From positions 1 to 33,265 of the forward strand of contig JAIETA010000064.1 of assembly GCA_019745575.1 (NCBI GenBank): a stretch of 33,265 nucleotides of DNA, given 5' to 3'. Source of the stretch: Reyranella sp. (lineage in GTDB: Bacteria; Pseudomonadota; Alphaproteobacteria; Reyranellales; Reyranellaceae). A program made the position numbers and the translations under genes. This document shows, piece after piece, positions 7,316-15,839 of this stretch (the stretch's first letter is position 1; each line of letters opens with the position of its first letter). A model generated the notes under the pieces. The model worked only from the letters and a program-made list of their open reading frames with translations. It had not been told where the DNA came from and did no database searches.

Positions 7316-7939
7316 TCACGGTGCGGGCGAATCGGGCTCCGGATCGGGTCGACGTGATGCCGGATTTTTTACATATTTATCAATAGTTTGAGACCATTTC
7401 TCGGCACTTTTCAGACGACTGTCCAGAGCCGCCATCGTCTTAGAAAGGTCGGCCGTATCGTCCTTGTCGAAGACCCGGGACACGGCATAGTGGATGGCCA
7501 GCAGGCCGTTCTGCCGCACCGCACCTGCCATGCCGTCGCTCGCTATGCCGGCCGCCTCGAGCATCGCAGCCATCGACCGGCGGAGCGACGGCGCCAGCGC
7601 CAGCGCCAGCAGGGGATCGCGGCCGGCGGCGCGGCGGATTGCGGCCAGGGCGGCCCGATGCGGCCGCAGGGCGTCGTAGCGGCGCATCATGGTGTCGAAC
7701 AGCCGGTCCCGCGCCGTCTCGTCGGGATCGACCGCCCGCGGTGTCCCGGCCAGGACCGCCGTATCGATCCGCGCCAGGAAAGCGCCGACCAGCGCCACCT
7801 TGTCGGGGTAGAGGCGGTAGAGATCGGCGAGGCCGAGGCCTGCCGCTTCGGCCACGTCGCGCAGCGCCACCTCGGCAAAGCCCCTGGCGGCGACCAGCCC
7901 GAGGAAGGCGTCGAGAGTGGACTCCTCGGCCGGCTTCAT
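7316..7939 (-). CDS. TetR/AcrR-family transcriptional regulator
   Basis: A 207-residue regulator. The N-terminal TetR helix-turn-helix is at about residues 5-50: LDAFLGLVAARGFAEVALRDVAEAAGLGLADLYRLYPDKVALVGAFL, with the canonical LYR-YPDK end of the recognition helix. The rest is an all-helical ligand/dimer domain, with a Pro- and Asp-rich disordered tail (RRPDPEPDSPAP). Its ATG overlaps the proC stop codon (ATGA), so it is translationally coupled to proC and follows the enoyl-CoA hydratase gene. TetR proteins near acyl-CoA enzymes often respond to acyl-CoA or fatty acids, but nothing here proves that. It ends 50 bases before the phasin promoter. Confidence 0.85.
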   Translation of the reverse strand: MKPAEESTLDAFLGLVAARGFAEVALRDVAEAAGLGLADLYRLYPDKVALVGAFLARIDTAVLAGTPRAVDPDETARDRLFDTMMRRYDALRPHRAALAAIRRAAGRDPLLALALAPSLRRSMAAMLEAAGIASDGMAGAVRQNGLLAIHYAVSRVFDKDDTADLSKTMAALDSRLKSAEKWSQTIDKYVKNPASRRPDPEPDSPAP

Positions 7940-8733
7940 CCCGCCAGCTCCTTCGAGCGACGCGACGCCGCCGCCAGCGCCTTGTCGAACACCGGCTGGA
8001 TGCCGTCGGCGGCCATCAGGACTTTTAGCGCCTCGGCGGTCGTGCCGCCCGGGCTGGTGACGTTGACGCGCAGCTGCGCCGCGGGATCGACCGACTGGCG
8101 GAGCAGTTCGCCGCTGCCGGCCACGGTGGCGCGCGCGAGCTGCATGGCCATATCGGGCGAGAGGCCGAGCTTGGCGCCCGCCGCCGCCATCGCCTCGACC
8201 AGCAGGAAGACATAGGCCGGGCCGCTGCCCGACAGCGCCGTCACCGGATCCATCAGCGCCTCGTCATCGACCCACAGCACCTGGCCCACGGCTTCGAGCA
8301 GGTCGTGGCAACGCTTCTTCTCGGCCGCCGACACGCCGGGCGCCGCCGTGGCGACGGTGATGCCCTGACGCACCGCGGCGGGCGTGTTGGGCATGGAGCG
8401 CACGACTTTGGCGCCCTTGCCGAGGTGGCTTGCGAAGTAGCCCAACGTCTTGCCGGCGGCGATCGACAGGAACACGGCTCCCGCATCGGCAAAGCGTCTG
8501 AGGTCGGTGAGCGTTGCGTCCATCGATTGCGGCTTGACGGCCAGCACGACGATCTCCGGCGTTTCACCGATCTCACTCGATGAGCTGACGACGCGAAGCC
8601 CGGCCTGCTTGGGCCGGCTGGCCTCGGCCGGCTCGGCCACGACGACGTCGGCGGCAGCCAGCCCGCGCGACAGCCACCCGTCCAGCATGGCGCCGCCCAT
8701 CTTGCCGCATCCGACCAGCAGTAACTTGCCCAT
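7936..8733 (-). CDS. proC: Pyrroline-5-carboxylate reductase
   Basis: A 265-residue enzyme that reduces 1-pyrroline-5-carboxylate to proline with NAD(P)H. The N-terminal Rossmann domain opens with LLLVGCGKMGGAMLDGWL (residues 4-21) and includes VVLAVKPQ and the RSMPNTPAAV segment. The helical C-terminal domain has the family signature DPVTALSGSGPAYVFLLVEAM and ends VTSPGGTTAEALKVL. The length and all signatures are normal. Start: ATG at 8733, ten bases after the stop of the upstream crotonase gene, with GAGGA in the intervening sequence. The gene is in the middle of a three-gene unit: crotonase, proC, tetR. Confidence 0.95.
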   Translation of the reverse strand: MGKLLLVGCGKMGGAMLDGWLSRGLAAADVVVAEPAEASRPKQAGLRVVSSSSEIGETPEIVVLAVKPQSMDATLTDLRRFADAGAVFLSIAAGKTLGYFASHLGKGAKVVRSMPNTPAAVRQGITVATAAPGVSAAEKKRCHDLLEAVGQVLWVDDEALMDPVTALSGSGPAYVFLLVEAMAAAGAKLGLSPDMAMQLARATVAGSGELLRQSVDPAAQLRVNVTSPGGTTAEALKVLMAADGIQPVFDKALAAASRRSKELAG

Positions 8734-8743
8734 GTTCCCGTCC

Positions 8744-9478
8744 TCACCGACCCTTGAATTTCGCCGTCCGCTTCTCGCGAAAGGCGGCGGCGCCTTCCTT
8801 GCGGTCGTCGGAGTTGGCGATCTGCTCGAGCTTGAAACGCTCGGGCACGAAGATCTCGGCCGGACCGCGCGGCAGCGTCTGGTTGGCGAAATCGCGCAGG
8901 GTGCGGATCACCAGCGGCGCCGAGCCGGCGATGATGGCGGCCATGCGCCGCGCCTCCGCGCGCTCCTCGCCGAGCGGCACGACCTTGTTCACGAAGCCCA
9001 CGTCGTAGGCGCGCTTGACCGAGATCTCCTCGCCCAGCAGCAGCAGTTCCATGGCAACCTTGTGCGGCATGCGCGAGACGATGCCCGGCATCAGGCCGCC
9101 GAACACCCCGACCTTGGCCTCCGGGTACATGAACCTGGTCGTGTCGGCCGACACCATCAGGTCGCAGGTCATGACCATGCAGATGGCGCCGCCGATCACC
9201 CAGCCCTGGGTGGCGGCAATCACCGGCTTGCTGAGCGCATGGCTGACATGCGGCACGGCCTTCCACATCGCCGACGGCGGCTCCTTGAGATCGGCGCCGA
9301 CGCAGAAGGCGGGCCCGTCGGCCTGCAGGATGGCGACCTGGTCGGAGCCGGCCTCGAAGCCACGGTAGGCCTCATAGAGCTGGTCGCACAGCGCCTGGCT
9401 CAGCGCATTGCGCTTGTCGGCCCGCGTCATGGTGATGGTGGTGATGCCTTCGGCCGATTCGACTTTGACCAAACTCAC
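8744..9478 (-). CDS. Enoyl-CoA hydratase/isomerase (crotonase) family protein
   Basis: A 244-residue crotonase-fold protein. It shows TMTRADKRNALSQALCDQLYEAY, the oxyanion-hole segments AFCVGADLKE and GWVIGGAICMVMTCD, and MYPEAKVGVFGGLMPGIVSRM. Of the two catalytic glutamates of classical enoyl-CoA hydratase (Glu144 and Glu164 in the rat enzyme), the second is kept (Glu120) and the first is replaced by Cys100, with the expected 20-residue spacing. The reaction may therefore not be hydration. Start: GTG at 9478 (residues MSLVKVESAEG) with GGAGG about eight bases upstream; the longer reading from 9535 overlaps the promoter region. It is the first gene of the unit with proC and tetR, and divergent from ubiK. 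Confidence 0.88.
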   Translation of the reverse strand: MSLVKVESAEGITTITMTRADKRNALSQALCDQLYEAYRGFEAGSDQVAILQADGPAFCVGADLKEPPSAMWKAVPHVSHALSKPVIAATQGWVIGGAICMVMTCDLMVSADTTRFMYPEAKVGVFGGLMPGIVSRMPHKVAMELLLLGEEISVKRAYDVGFVNKVVPLGEERAEARRMAAIIAGSAPLVIRTLRDFANQTLPRGPAEIFVPERFKLEQIANSDDRKEGAAAFREKRTAKFKGR

Positions 9479-9564
9479 GGGATCCCTCCGGTGCTTCTTG
9501 CGCCGGATGCTACCAGCCGCCCATACTTGTCGCATCAGGAGTCACGCCCTTCAGGAGCAAGGCG

Positions 9565-9816
9565 ATGCAGACACGCAATCCCTTCATCGACGACCTCGCC
9601 AAGGTGGCCAACGGCGCCGTGGGAGCGCTGAGCGGCATGAAGGACGAGGTCGAGGCCCGGGTACGCGACCAGATCGCCAAGATCCTCGACGGCATGGATA
9701 TTCCGCGCCGCGACGAGTTCGACGCGGTCAAGGCCATGGCCGCCAGGGCACGCGAGGAGAACGAGGAGCTGAAGAAGCAGATCGCCGAACTACAGGCCAA
9801 GCTGGGCGGGCGCTGA
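9565..9816 (+). CDS. ubiK: UbiK/BMFP-domain accessory factor for ubiquinone synthesis
   Basis: An 83-residue protein matching the YqiC/BMFP (UbiK) family. The N-terminal amphipathic part runs NPFIDDLAKVANGAVGALSGMKDEVEARVRDQIAKIL; the central motif is RRDEFDAVKAMAARAREENEEL; the end KKQIAELQAKLG is a short coiled coil through which family members trimerise. UbiK aids aerobic ubiquinone synthesis with UbiJ in E. coli; the Brucella homologue has membrane-fusogenic activity in vitro. Start: ATG at 9565 with AGGAGCAAGG just upstream. It lies four bases before hyuA but has no obvious functional link to it. Confidence 0.9.
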   Translation: MQTRNPFIDDLAKVANGAVGALSGMKDEVEARVRDQIAKILDGMDIPRRDEFDAVKAMAARAREENEELKKQIAELQAKLGGR

Positions 9817-9820
9817 GCCG

Positions 9821-11833
9821 ATGCGCGTTGGCGTGGAAGTCGGCGGTACCTTCACCGACCTGGTGGCGGTCGAAGGCGGCAAGGTCGTCGTCACCAAGGT
9901 GCCGAGCACGCCTAAAAGCCCCGACGTCGGCGCCTTCGCGGCGCTCACCGCCTCGGGCATCGACCTCGCGCGCATAAGCGATCTCGGGCACGGCTCGACC
10001 GTCGCCACCAACGCCGTGCTGGAGCGCAAGGGCGCAGCCGTGGCGTTCATTGCCACGCAGGGATTCCGCGACCTGCTGTTCATGCAGCGCCACGACCGGC
10101 GCAACATCTACGACCTCTTCTACGCCAAGCCGGCGCCGCCGGTGCGTCGCAAGGATTGTTTCGAGGCGACGGAGCGCCTGCGCGCCGACGGCTCGGTCGA
10201 GATGCCGCTCGACGAGGCCAAGGCGCGGACCGAACTGATTCCGGTTCTCAAGTCAGGCGGCTACCGCGCCGTCGCGATCTGCCTGCTCAATGCCTATGCC
10301 AATCCCGCGCACGAAAAGCGCCTGGCCGCGCTGATCGCCGAAGCGTTGCCCGGCGTGCTGGTGACTTGTAGCCACCAGGTGGCGCGCGAGTTCCGCGAGT
10401 TCGAGCGCGCCTCGACGACGTTGCTCTCGGCCTACGTCCAGCCCGTCATCGACGGCTATCTGCATCGCTTCGAGAGCAAGCTTGCGGACGCAGGCTTCAC
10501 CGGCCGCTTCACGGTGATGCAGTCCAACGGCGGCCGCCTGCCCGCCGAGGCGATGCGCCAAAGCGCCATCACCGCACTCTACTCCGGTCCTGCCGCCGGC
10601 GTGGTCGGCGCCACGCGGCAGGCCGCCCGCTCGGGTTATAGGGATCTCATCACCTTCGACATGGGCGGCACCTCGACCGACGTCTGCCTGGTGCAGGACG
10701 GACGGCCCTCACTCGCTTCGGAAAGCGAGATCGACGGGTTGCCGATCCGCACGCCGGTCCTCGACATCGTCTCGGTCGGCGCCGGCGGCGGCTCGATCGC
10801 CTGGGTCGACGACGGCGGCATGCTGCGGGTCGGCCCGCAGAGTGCCGGCGCCGATCCCGGTCCCGCCTGCTACGGCAAGGGCGGCACCGAACCCGCCACG
10901 ACCGACGCCCACATCGTGATCGGCACCATCCGGCCCGGCGCCTTCTTGGGCGGCCGGATGACCCTCGACGGCGACGCCGCGCGGCGCGCCTTCGAGCCCA
11001 TCGCCGCCCGCTTCGGCCTCGGCATCGAACAGGCCGCGTCCTCGGCGCTGCAGCTTGCCGACGCCAACATCGTGCGCGCCATCCAGCTCGTCTCGACCGA
11101 GCGCGGTCGCGATCCGCGCGACTATGCGCTGGTGCCGTTCGGCGGCGCCGGGCCGCTCCACGCCGCGCGCATTGCCGAGGAGCTCGGTATCTCGACCATC
11201 GTCGTGCCGCCCAATGCCGGCGTGATTTCTGCCTATGGGCTGGTGGCCTCCGACTACACCAAGTTCGATGCCGTCACGCGCAAGATGAAGCTCGACGATG
11301 CCGCCGCCGCCGAAGCCGGCAAGACCTTCGCCGAGATGCGGGCCCGGCTCGCCGCGCAGTTCGCCGACATGAAGCTGCCGGGCGACCTCGACTACACCCA
11401 CACGCTGGAGATGCGCTTCGTCGGCCAGGCCTTCGAGGTCGGCGTGGAAGTCCCCGCCGATCGACTGGGCTCGCTCGATGGCGCCTATCTCGCCGGCCTG
11501 TTCGCCGACGCCCACCATCGCACATTCATGCACGGCGCCACGCTCGATCGGGCGGTCGAGATCGTGACGCTGCGCGTGGGCGCCACGCTCCCGATCGGCA
11601 CCATTCCCCAGCTCGACCGCGAGAAGCTCGCCGCCCGTGCGCCGGAGCAGGCAAAAATCTTCCATGGCGAGGCCTGGCTCGACTGCGCCCGCCACACGGC
11701 GGAGGCGCTGGCATCCGGCCAGAAGATCGTCGGCCCCGCCGTCATCGAAGGCTACACCGCCACCACCTGGGTGCCGCCCGGCTGGACAGCCGAGCTCGAC
11801 CCGGCCGACAATCTGATCCTTCGGAGGTCTTGA
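9821..11833 (+). CDS. hyuA: Hydantoinase A / 5-oxoprolinase family subunit
   Basis: A 670-residue protein of the HyuA (N-methylhydantoinase A / 5-oxoprolinase N-terminal half) family, the ATP-using subunit that activates a cyclic amide such as 5-oxoproline or hydantoin. The first ATP-binding motif VEVGGTFTDLVAVE is at residues 5-18. Then come HGSTVATNAVLERKGAAVAFI and GFRDLLFMQRHDRRNIYDLFY, typical of the Hydant_A_N region, and the second actin-like phosphate motif TFDMGGTSTDVCL in the hydantoinase A domain, followed by SVGAGGGSIAWVD. The C-terminal third matches the family's C-terminal domain. Its stop codon overlaps the hyuB start (TGATG), so the two subunits are co-translated. Related pairs also include acetone and acetophenone carboxylases, so the substrate is open. 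Confidence 0.9.
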   Translation: MRVGVEVGGTFTDLVAVEGGKVVVTKVPSTPKSPDVGAFAALTASGIDLARISDLGHGSTVATNAVLERKGAAVAFIATQGFRDLLFMQRHDRRNIYDLFYAKPAPPVRRKDCFEATERLRADGSVEMPLDEAKARTELIPVLKSGGYRAVAICLLNAYANPAHEKRLAALIAEALPGVLVTCSHQVAREFREFERASTTLLSAYVQPVIDGYLHRFESKLADAGFTGRFTVMQSNGGRLPAEAMRQSAITALYSGPAAGVVGATRQAARSGYRDLITFDMGGTSTDVCLVQDGRPSLASESEIDGLPIRTPVLDIVSVGAGGGSIAWVDDGGMLRVGPQSAGADPGPACYGKGGTEPATTDAHIVIGTIRPGAFLGGRMTLDGDAARRAFEPIAARFGLGIEQAASSALQLADANIVRAIQLVSTERGRDPRDYALVPFGGAGPLHAARIAEELGISTIVVPPNAGVISAYGLVASDYTKFDAVTRKMKLDDAAAAEAGKTFAEMRARLAAQFADMKLPGDLDYTHTLEMRFVGQAFEVGVEVPADRLGSLDGAYLAGLFADAHHRTFMHGATLDRAVEIVTLRVGATLPIGTIPQLDREKLAARAPEQAKIFHGEAWLDCARHTAEALASGQKIVGPAVIEGYTATTWVPPGWTAELDPADNLILRRS

Positions 11834-13515
11834 TGAGCCAGTTGGGTCCGATCGACTATGCCGTGATCAGTCAGGCGCTGATCGCCTCGGCGCGCGAGAT
11901 GGGCGTAAAACTCATTCGCTCCGCGTACTCGACCATCCTGCGCGAGGCCCGCGACGGCTCGGCCGGTCTCATGGACCGCTTCGGCAACACGGTGGCCCAG
12001 GCCGAACTCATTCCCATGCAGCTCGGCCCGATCGGCGAGACGCTGCGCGCTTGTCTCAGGCGTCACCCTGTCGAGACGCTCAAAGAGGGTGACTTCCTGA
12101 TCAACAACGACCCGTTCGAGGGCGGCCAGCACATCCCCGACGTGTTCATTTTTACGCCGATCTTCGTCGCCGGCCGCGCAGGTAAATCTCAACTGGTGGG
12201 CTTCGGCGCCTCGGTGGCGCACCATCTCGATCTCGGCGGCGGCGCGCCCGGCCTCAACATCCATGCGTCGGACGTCTACCAGGAAGGCATTCGCTTCCCG
12301 CCCAGCAAGTACGATTTTCAGCGCGACTGGAACGGCGGCTCGTTCGAGCGCCTCGTCACCGCCAACGTGCGTGTGCCCGACCTCACCATCGGCGATTTCA
12401 ATGCCCAGTTCGCCGCCAATGCCATCGGCGTATTGCGCGTAAAACAGCTCTGCGACCGCTACGGCGCCGACAAGGTCGAAGCGGCGATGAAGGAGATGCA
12501 GGATTACTCCGAGCGCCGGGTGCGCGCCGCCATCGCTCAGGCGCCCAAGGGCATCTTTTATGGCGAGGACGCGGTCGACGACGACGGCCTCACCGACGAA
12601 CCTTTGGTGGTGAAGGCCAAGGTCACCATCTCCGACGACTCGGTCGAGATCGATTTCGAAGGCACCTGCGGCCAGGTGAAGCGCAACCTCAACTGCCCCT
12701 ACTCCAGCACGCTGTCCGCGGCGCTCAGCTGCGTAAAATCGGTGCTGACCAGTCCGGACATTCCCTACAACGAGGGCATGGCGCGGCCGATCGTCATAAA
12801 GGTGCCCTACGGCTCGCTGCTCAACCCGCGGCCGCCGGCGCCGGTGCGGGCGCGCATGATCCCGGCCTACCGCGTGTTCAACGCCGTCATGAAGGCGATG
12901 GCCCAGGCGTTGCCCGACAGGGTCATCGCCACAGGCTTCGACTGCACGACCGCCTTCTGCCTCTCCAACCTCGGCGAGAAGGGCTATAGCGTCTATCTCG
13001 AAATCTTCGGCGGCGGCTATGGCGCCTCACGCGGCGCCGACGGCTGCGACGCCGTCGACTCGCCGCTCAGCAACTGTTCCAACGCCCCGGTCGAGTCGCT
13101 CGACATCGACTACGACTTCTTCCGCATCGTCGGCTACGAACTCGCCCCCGACTCCTTCGGCCTGGGCGCCCGGCGCGGTGGCGCGGGTTTTAGCCGGCGC
13201 TGCGAGATCCTGAAGAACGACGTGCAGCTCGCCGTCTATTCCGACCGCTTCCGGCTCGCGCCCGAGGGTCTGCTGGGCGGCGAGCCCGGTCAGCGCGGCT
13301 ACTGCCGCGTCCACCGCGCCAACGGCACCGTCGAAGAGCTCAAAAGCAAGGCCGCGATCGACCTCGCCAAGGGCGACATCGTGGAAATGTTCGTGGGCGG
13401 CGGCGCCGGCTTCGGCCGCGTCGAGGAACGGCCCGATGCCATGATCGACCGCGACCTCGCCGACGGCCTGCTCACGCGCGATCCGAGGCCGGCGCGGAAG
13501 TTGGCGGCGGAGTAG
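11833..13515 (+). CDS. hyuB: Hydantoinase B / 5-oxoprolinase family subunit
   Basis: A 560-residue HyuB-family protein, the partner of the preceding subunit. Family landmarks are LIRSAYSTILREARDGSAGLMDRFGNTVAQAELIPMQLG near the start, FLINNDPFEGGQHIPDVFIF, HHLDLGGGAPG, IDFEGTCGQVKRNLNCPYS, and near the C-terminus the Gly-rich GGGYGASRGADGCD and YELAPDSFGLGARRGGAG. Start: ATG at 11833 overlapping the hyuA stop, with CGGAGG upstream; a TTG three bases earlier is not needed. Together the two would hydrolyse a cyclic amide at the expense of ATP. The stop codon directly abuts the stop codon of the convergent aminotransferase-like gene, with no base between. Confidence 0.92.
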   Translation: MSQLGPIDYAVISQALIASAREMGVKLIRSAYSTILREARDGSAGLMDRFGNTVAQAELIPMQLGPIGETLRACLRRHPVETLKEGDFLINNDPFEGGQHIPDVFIFTPIFVAGRAGKSQLVGFGASVAHHLDLGGGAPGLNIHASDVYQEGIRFPPSKYDFQRDWNGGSFERLVTANVRVPDLTIGDFNAQFAANAIGVLRVKQLCDRYGADKVEAAMKEMQDYSERRVRAAIAQAPKGIFYGEDAVDDDGLTDEPLVVKAKVTISDDSVEIDFEGTCGQVKRNLNCPYSSTLSAALSCVKSVLTSPDIPYNEGMARPIVIKVPYGSLLNPRPPAPVRARMIPAYRVFNAVMKAMAQALPDRVIATGFDCTTAFCLSNLGEKGYSVYLEIFGGGYGASRGADGCDAVDSPLSNCSNAPVESLDIDYDFFRIVGYELAPDSFGLGARRGGAGFSRRCEILKNDVQLAVYSDRFRLAPEGLLGGEPGQRGYCRVHRANGTVEELKSKAAIDLAKGDIVEMFVGGGAGFGRVEERPDAMIDRDLADGLLTRDPRPARKLAAE

Positions 13516-14430
13516 CTAGAGCGCGCCGACCGACTTCAGATAGAGGTTGCTGGCTTCCATGGTCACCTTGCCGGCCTTGCCATCGGCGATCGGCCGGCCG
13601 TCGACCTTCGTTACCGGCGTGACGCCGCCCAGCGTGCCGGTCACGAATGCCTCGTCGGCGGAATAGACCTGCGCCAGGGTGAAGTCGCACTCCTTCGCGA
13701 CGTTTCCAGCCGCGCGCCAGGCGTCGAGCACGTTGTGCTGAGTGATCCCCTTGAAGCTGTAGAGGCTCGTCGACGTCCAGAGCTCGCGACCGCGCACGAT
13801 GAAGAAGTTGGTCGAGTTGCAGGACGCCACGAAGCCGCGCGGATCGAGCATCAGCGCCTCGTCAGCTCCGGCGTTGATGGCCTGGATCAGCGCCTGGATC
13901 AGATTCAGCCGCGAGTGCGAGTTGAGACGCAGGTCGAACTGGTCGGGGCCAGTGGTGCGGAAGGTCGATGTGAAGAGCGCATAGCCCTTGGCCTTGGCCT
14001 CCGGGATCGGCGTCTTGTACTCGGCGACACAGACGATGGTCGCCTTGCCGATCACGAAACGTGGGTCCTGATTTGGTGTCTTCTTGAGGCCGCGCGTGAT
14101 CATCAGACGGACATGTGCGCCATCGGTCATGCCGTTCCTGGCGAGCGTGTCCGTCACGACCTTGACGATGCCAGCGCGGTCGAGACCGATATCGAGAGCG
14201 ATCGCCCGCGCACCCTCGAACAGCCGGTCCATGTGGGCGTCGAGGCTGATCAGCCGGCCCTTGACCAGCCGCAACCCCTCCCAGACACCGTCGCCCAGCA
14301 CAAAGCCTGAATCGAACACCGACACGCGCGCCTCGTTCCTCGGCACGAACTCCCCGTTCACGTAGACCAGCACCTTGTCGTTGCGTGCATCGGCCAGGTA
14401 GGCCTGTGCGCTTGCCTGCTCCGTTGTCAT
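13516..14430 (-). CDS. Fold-type IV aminotransferase-like protein lacking canonical PLP residues
   Basis: A 304-residue protein with the overall class IV aminotransferase pattern: VYVNGEFVPRNEARVSVFDSGFVLGDGVWEGLRL (residues 22-55), MDRLFEGARAI, AGADEALMLDPRGF, LYSFKGIT and DEAFVTGTLGGVTPV. The region that should hold the Schiff-base lysine reads RLNSHSRLNL: the expected Lys aligns with Asn170 and there is no lysine from residue 149 to 226. The glutamate that binds the PLP ring nitrogen aligns with Ser203 (FVASCNSTNFF). From memory, related proteins carry SHSKLN and CNSTxFF, so this may be a distinct subgroup rather than a decayed gene. It is the last gene of the gntR/transporter operon (11 bases after the ATPase gene). 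Usually annotated as branched-chain or D-amino-acid aminotransferase; activity is uncertain. Confidence 0.85.
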   Translation of the reverse strand: MTTEQASAQAYLADARNDKVLVYVNGEFVPRNEARVSVFDSGFVLGDGVWEGLRLVKGRLISLDAHMDRLFEGARAIALDIGLDRAGIVKVVTDTLARNGMTDGAHVRLMITRGLKKTPNQDPRFVIGKATIVCVAEYKTPIPEAKAKGYALFTSTFRTTGPDQFDLRLNSHSRLNLIQALIQAINAGADEALMLDPRGFVASCNSTNFFIVRGRELWTSTSLYSFKGITQHNVLDAWRAAGNVAKECDFTLAQVYSADEAFVTGTLGGVTPVTKVDGRPIADGKAGKVTMEASNLYLKSVGAL

Positions 14431-14441
14431 CTTCGCTCTTT

Positions 14442-15182
14442 CTACAGACTGAATTCCTTGTGCCGCGCCAGGAAGGCGCGGGTGCGTTCTTTCTTCGGAT
14501 CCTTCAGCACCTCGTCAGGTGTGCCCTGCTCATGGATCGCGCCATCAGCCAGAAAGATCACGCGCGTCGCGACGTGATAGGCAAAGCCCAGCTCGTGGGT
14601 GACCAGCAGCATCGTGCAGCCCTCTTCGGCCAGCGCCCGGATGACGCCCAGCACCTCGCCGACAAGCTCGGGATCGAGCGCCGAGGTCGGCTCGTCGAAC
14701 AGCAGAAGTTCCGGATCCATCGCGAGGGCGCGAGCGATCGCCACCCTCTGCTTCTGGCCACCGGACAGGTGCGCAGGATAGTGCGCCGCTTTGTCGGAAA
14801 GGCCGACGCGCGCCAGCTCACGTTCGGCCCGCGCCGCCGCCTCGGCTTTGGGCATTCGTCGCACGGTGCGCAGTCCCTCCATGACATTGCCGAGCGCCGT
14901 CATGTGCGGGAAGAGGTTGAACTGCTGAAAGACCATGCCGATACGCTGGCGGACGGCGGTCAGCTCGCGCTCGCGGCGGCCGACGACCTTGCCGTCGAGG
15001 GTGACGGTGCCGGCATCGGGCATCTCCATGAAGTTGATGCAGCGCAGCAGCGTGCTCTTCCCTGAGCCGGAGGCCCCGAGGATGGCGATGCGCTCGCCCT
15101 TGGCGACATCGAGGTCGATTCCTGACAACACCTCATGACTGCCGAATCGCTTGGCGAGGCCCTGGACGTGCAGGATCGTCAT
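14442..15182 (-). CDS. Polar amino-acid ABC transporter ATP-binding protein (GlnQ/HisP type)
   Basis: A 246-residue single nucleotide-binding domain. Walker A GASGSGKST lies near residue 35, the Q-loop in GMVFQQFNLFPHMT, the signature LSGGQKQRVAIARAL, Walker B LLLFDEPTSALD, and the switch His in LVTHELGF. The LFPHMTALGNV pattern is typical of the polar amino-acid (PAAT) group. It energises import by the two permeases encoded directly upstream. Start: ATG at 15182, overlapping the permease stop codon (ATGA); a longer in-frame reading continues into the permease gene and is not real. Confidence 0.94.
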   Translation of the reverse strand: MTILHVQGLAKRFGSHEVLSGIDLDVAKGERIAILGASGSGKSTLLRCINFMEMPDAGTVTLDGKVVGRRERELTAVRQRIGMVFQQFNLFPHMTALGNVMEGLRTVRRMPKAEAAARAERELARVGLSDKAAHYPAHLSGGQKQRVAIARALAMDPELLLFDEPTSALDPELVGEVLGVIRALAEEGCTMLLVTHELGFAYHVATRVIFLADGAIHEQGTPDEVLKDPKKERTRAFLARHKEFSL

Positions 15183-15838
15183 TCGTCCCTCGCCAGCCGT
15201 CGCTCGAGAAAATAGGTCAGCTGCACCATCGGCCATAGGCAGGCGAAGAATATCACCGCGACGGCGGTATAGGCCTCGATGGGATTGAAGTTCAGCGACG
15301 CAATAAGCTTGGCCTGCTGCAGTAGCTCGACGTAGGCCACGGCCGAGGCGAGCGTCGACATCTTGAAGATCTCGATCGCCCGATTGGTCAGCGCCGGCGT
15401 CATGCGCTTCAAGGCCTGCGGCAGGATGATGCGCCGCATCGCCTGCAGGAAGCTCATGCCCAGAGCACGGGCACCGTCCCATTGAGCGCGCTCGATAGAC
15501 TGAATGCCTGCACGATAAATCTCGGCCGAGAAGGCGGCCGAATTGAGCGAGATGCCGAGCGACGCTGCGGCAAGCGGGCTGATCGAGAACGGCATCAGGA
15601 TCGGAAGCGCAAAATAGAACCAGAGTATCTGGACCAGCACCGGCGTGTTGCGGAAGAACTCGACGAACGCCGTCGCCGGCCAGTAGAACCAGCGCCGACG
15701 CGAGTAGCGGCCGAGGCCGACAACCAGGCCGAGGCCAAGGCCCGCCACCAGGCAGATCGCGAAAATCCGCAGCGTGCCCATCGCACCGACAAGCAGCGCA
15801 TCGCTGTTGGCGAGTACCGAGGCGAAGTCCCACTGCAT
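15179..15838 (-). CDS. Polar amino-acid ABC transporter permease (second)
   Basis: A 219-residue inner-membrane permease of the HisM/GlnP type with about five transmembrane segments. It has the N-terminal PAAT-permease region GAMGTLRIFAICLVAGLGLGLVVGL, then VEFFRNTPVLVQILWFYFALP, and the EAA loop that contacts the ATPase, DGARALGMSFLQAMRRIILPQALKRMTPALTN. The ATG at 15838 is separated by one base from the stop of the upstream permease gene, and its own stop overlaps the ATPase start. Clearly homologous to the upstream permease, so the pair likely forms a heterodimeric channel. Confidence 0.93.
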   Translation of the reverse strand: MQWDFASVLANSDALLVGAMGTLRIFAICLVAGLGLGLVVGLGRYSRRRWFYWPATAFVEFFRNTPVLVQILWFYFALPILMPFSISPLAAASLGISLNSAAFSAEIYRAGIQSIERAQWDGARALGMSFLQAMRRIILPQALKRMTPALTNRAIEIFKMSTLASAVAYVELLQQAKLIASLNFNPIEAYTAVAVIFFACLWPMVQLTYFLERRLARDE

Positions 15839-15839
15839 G

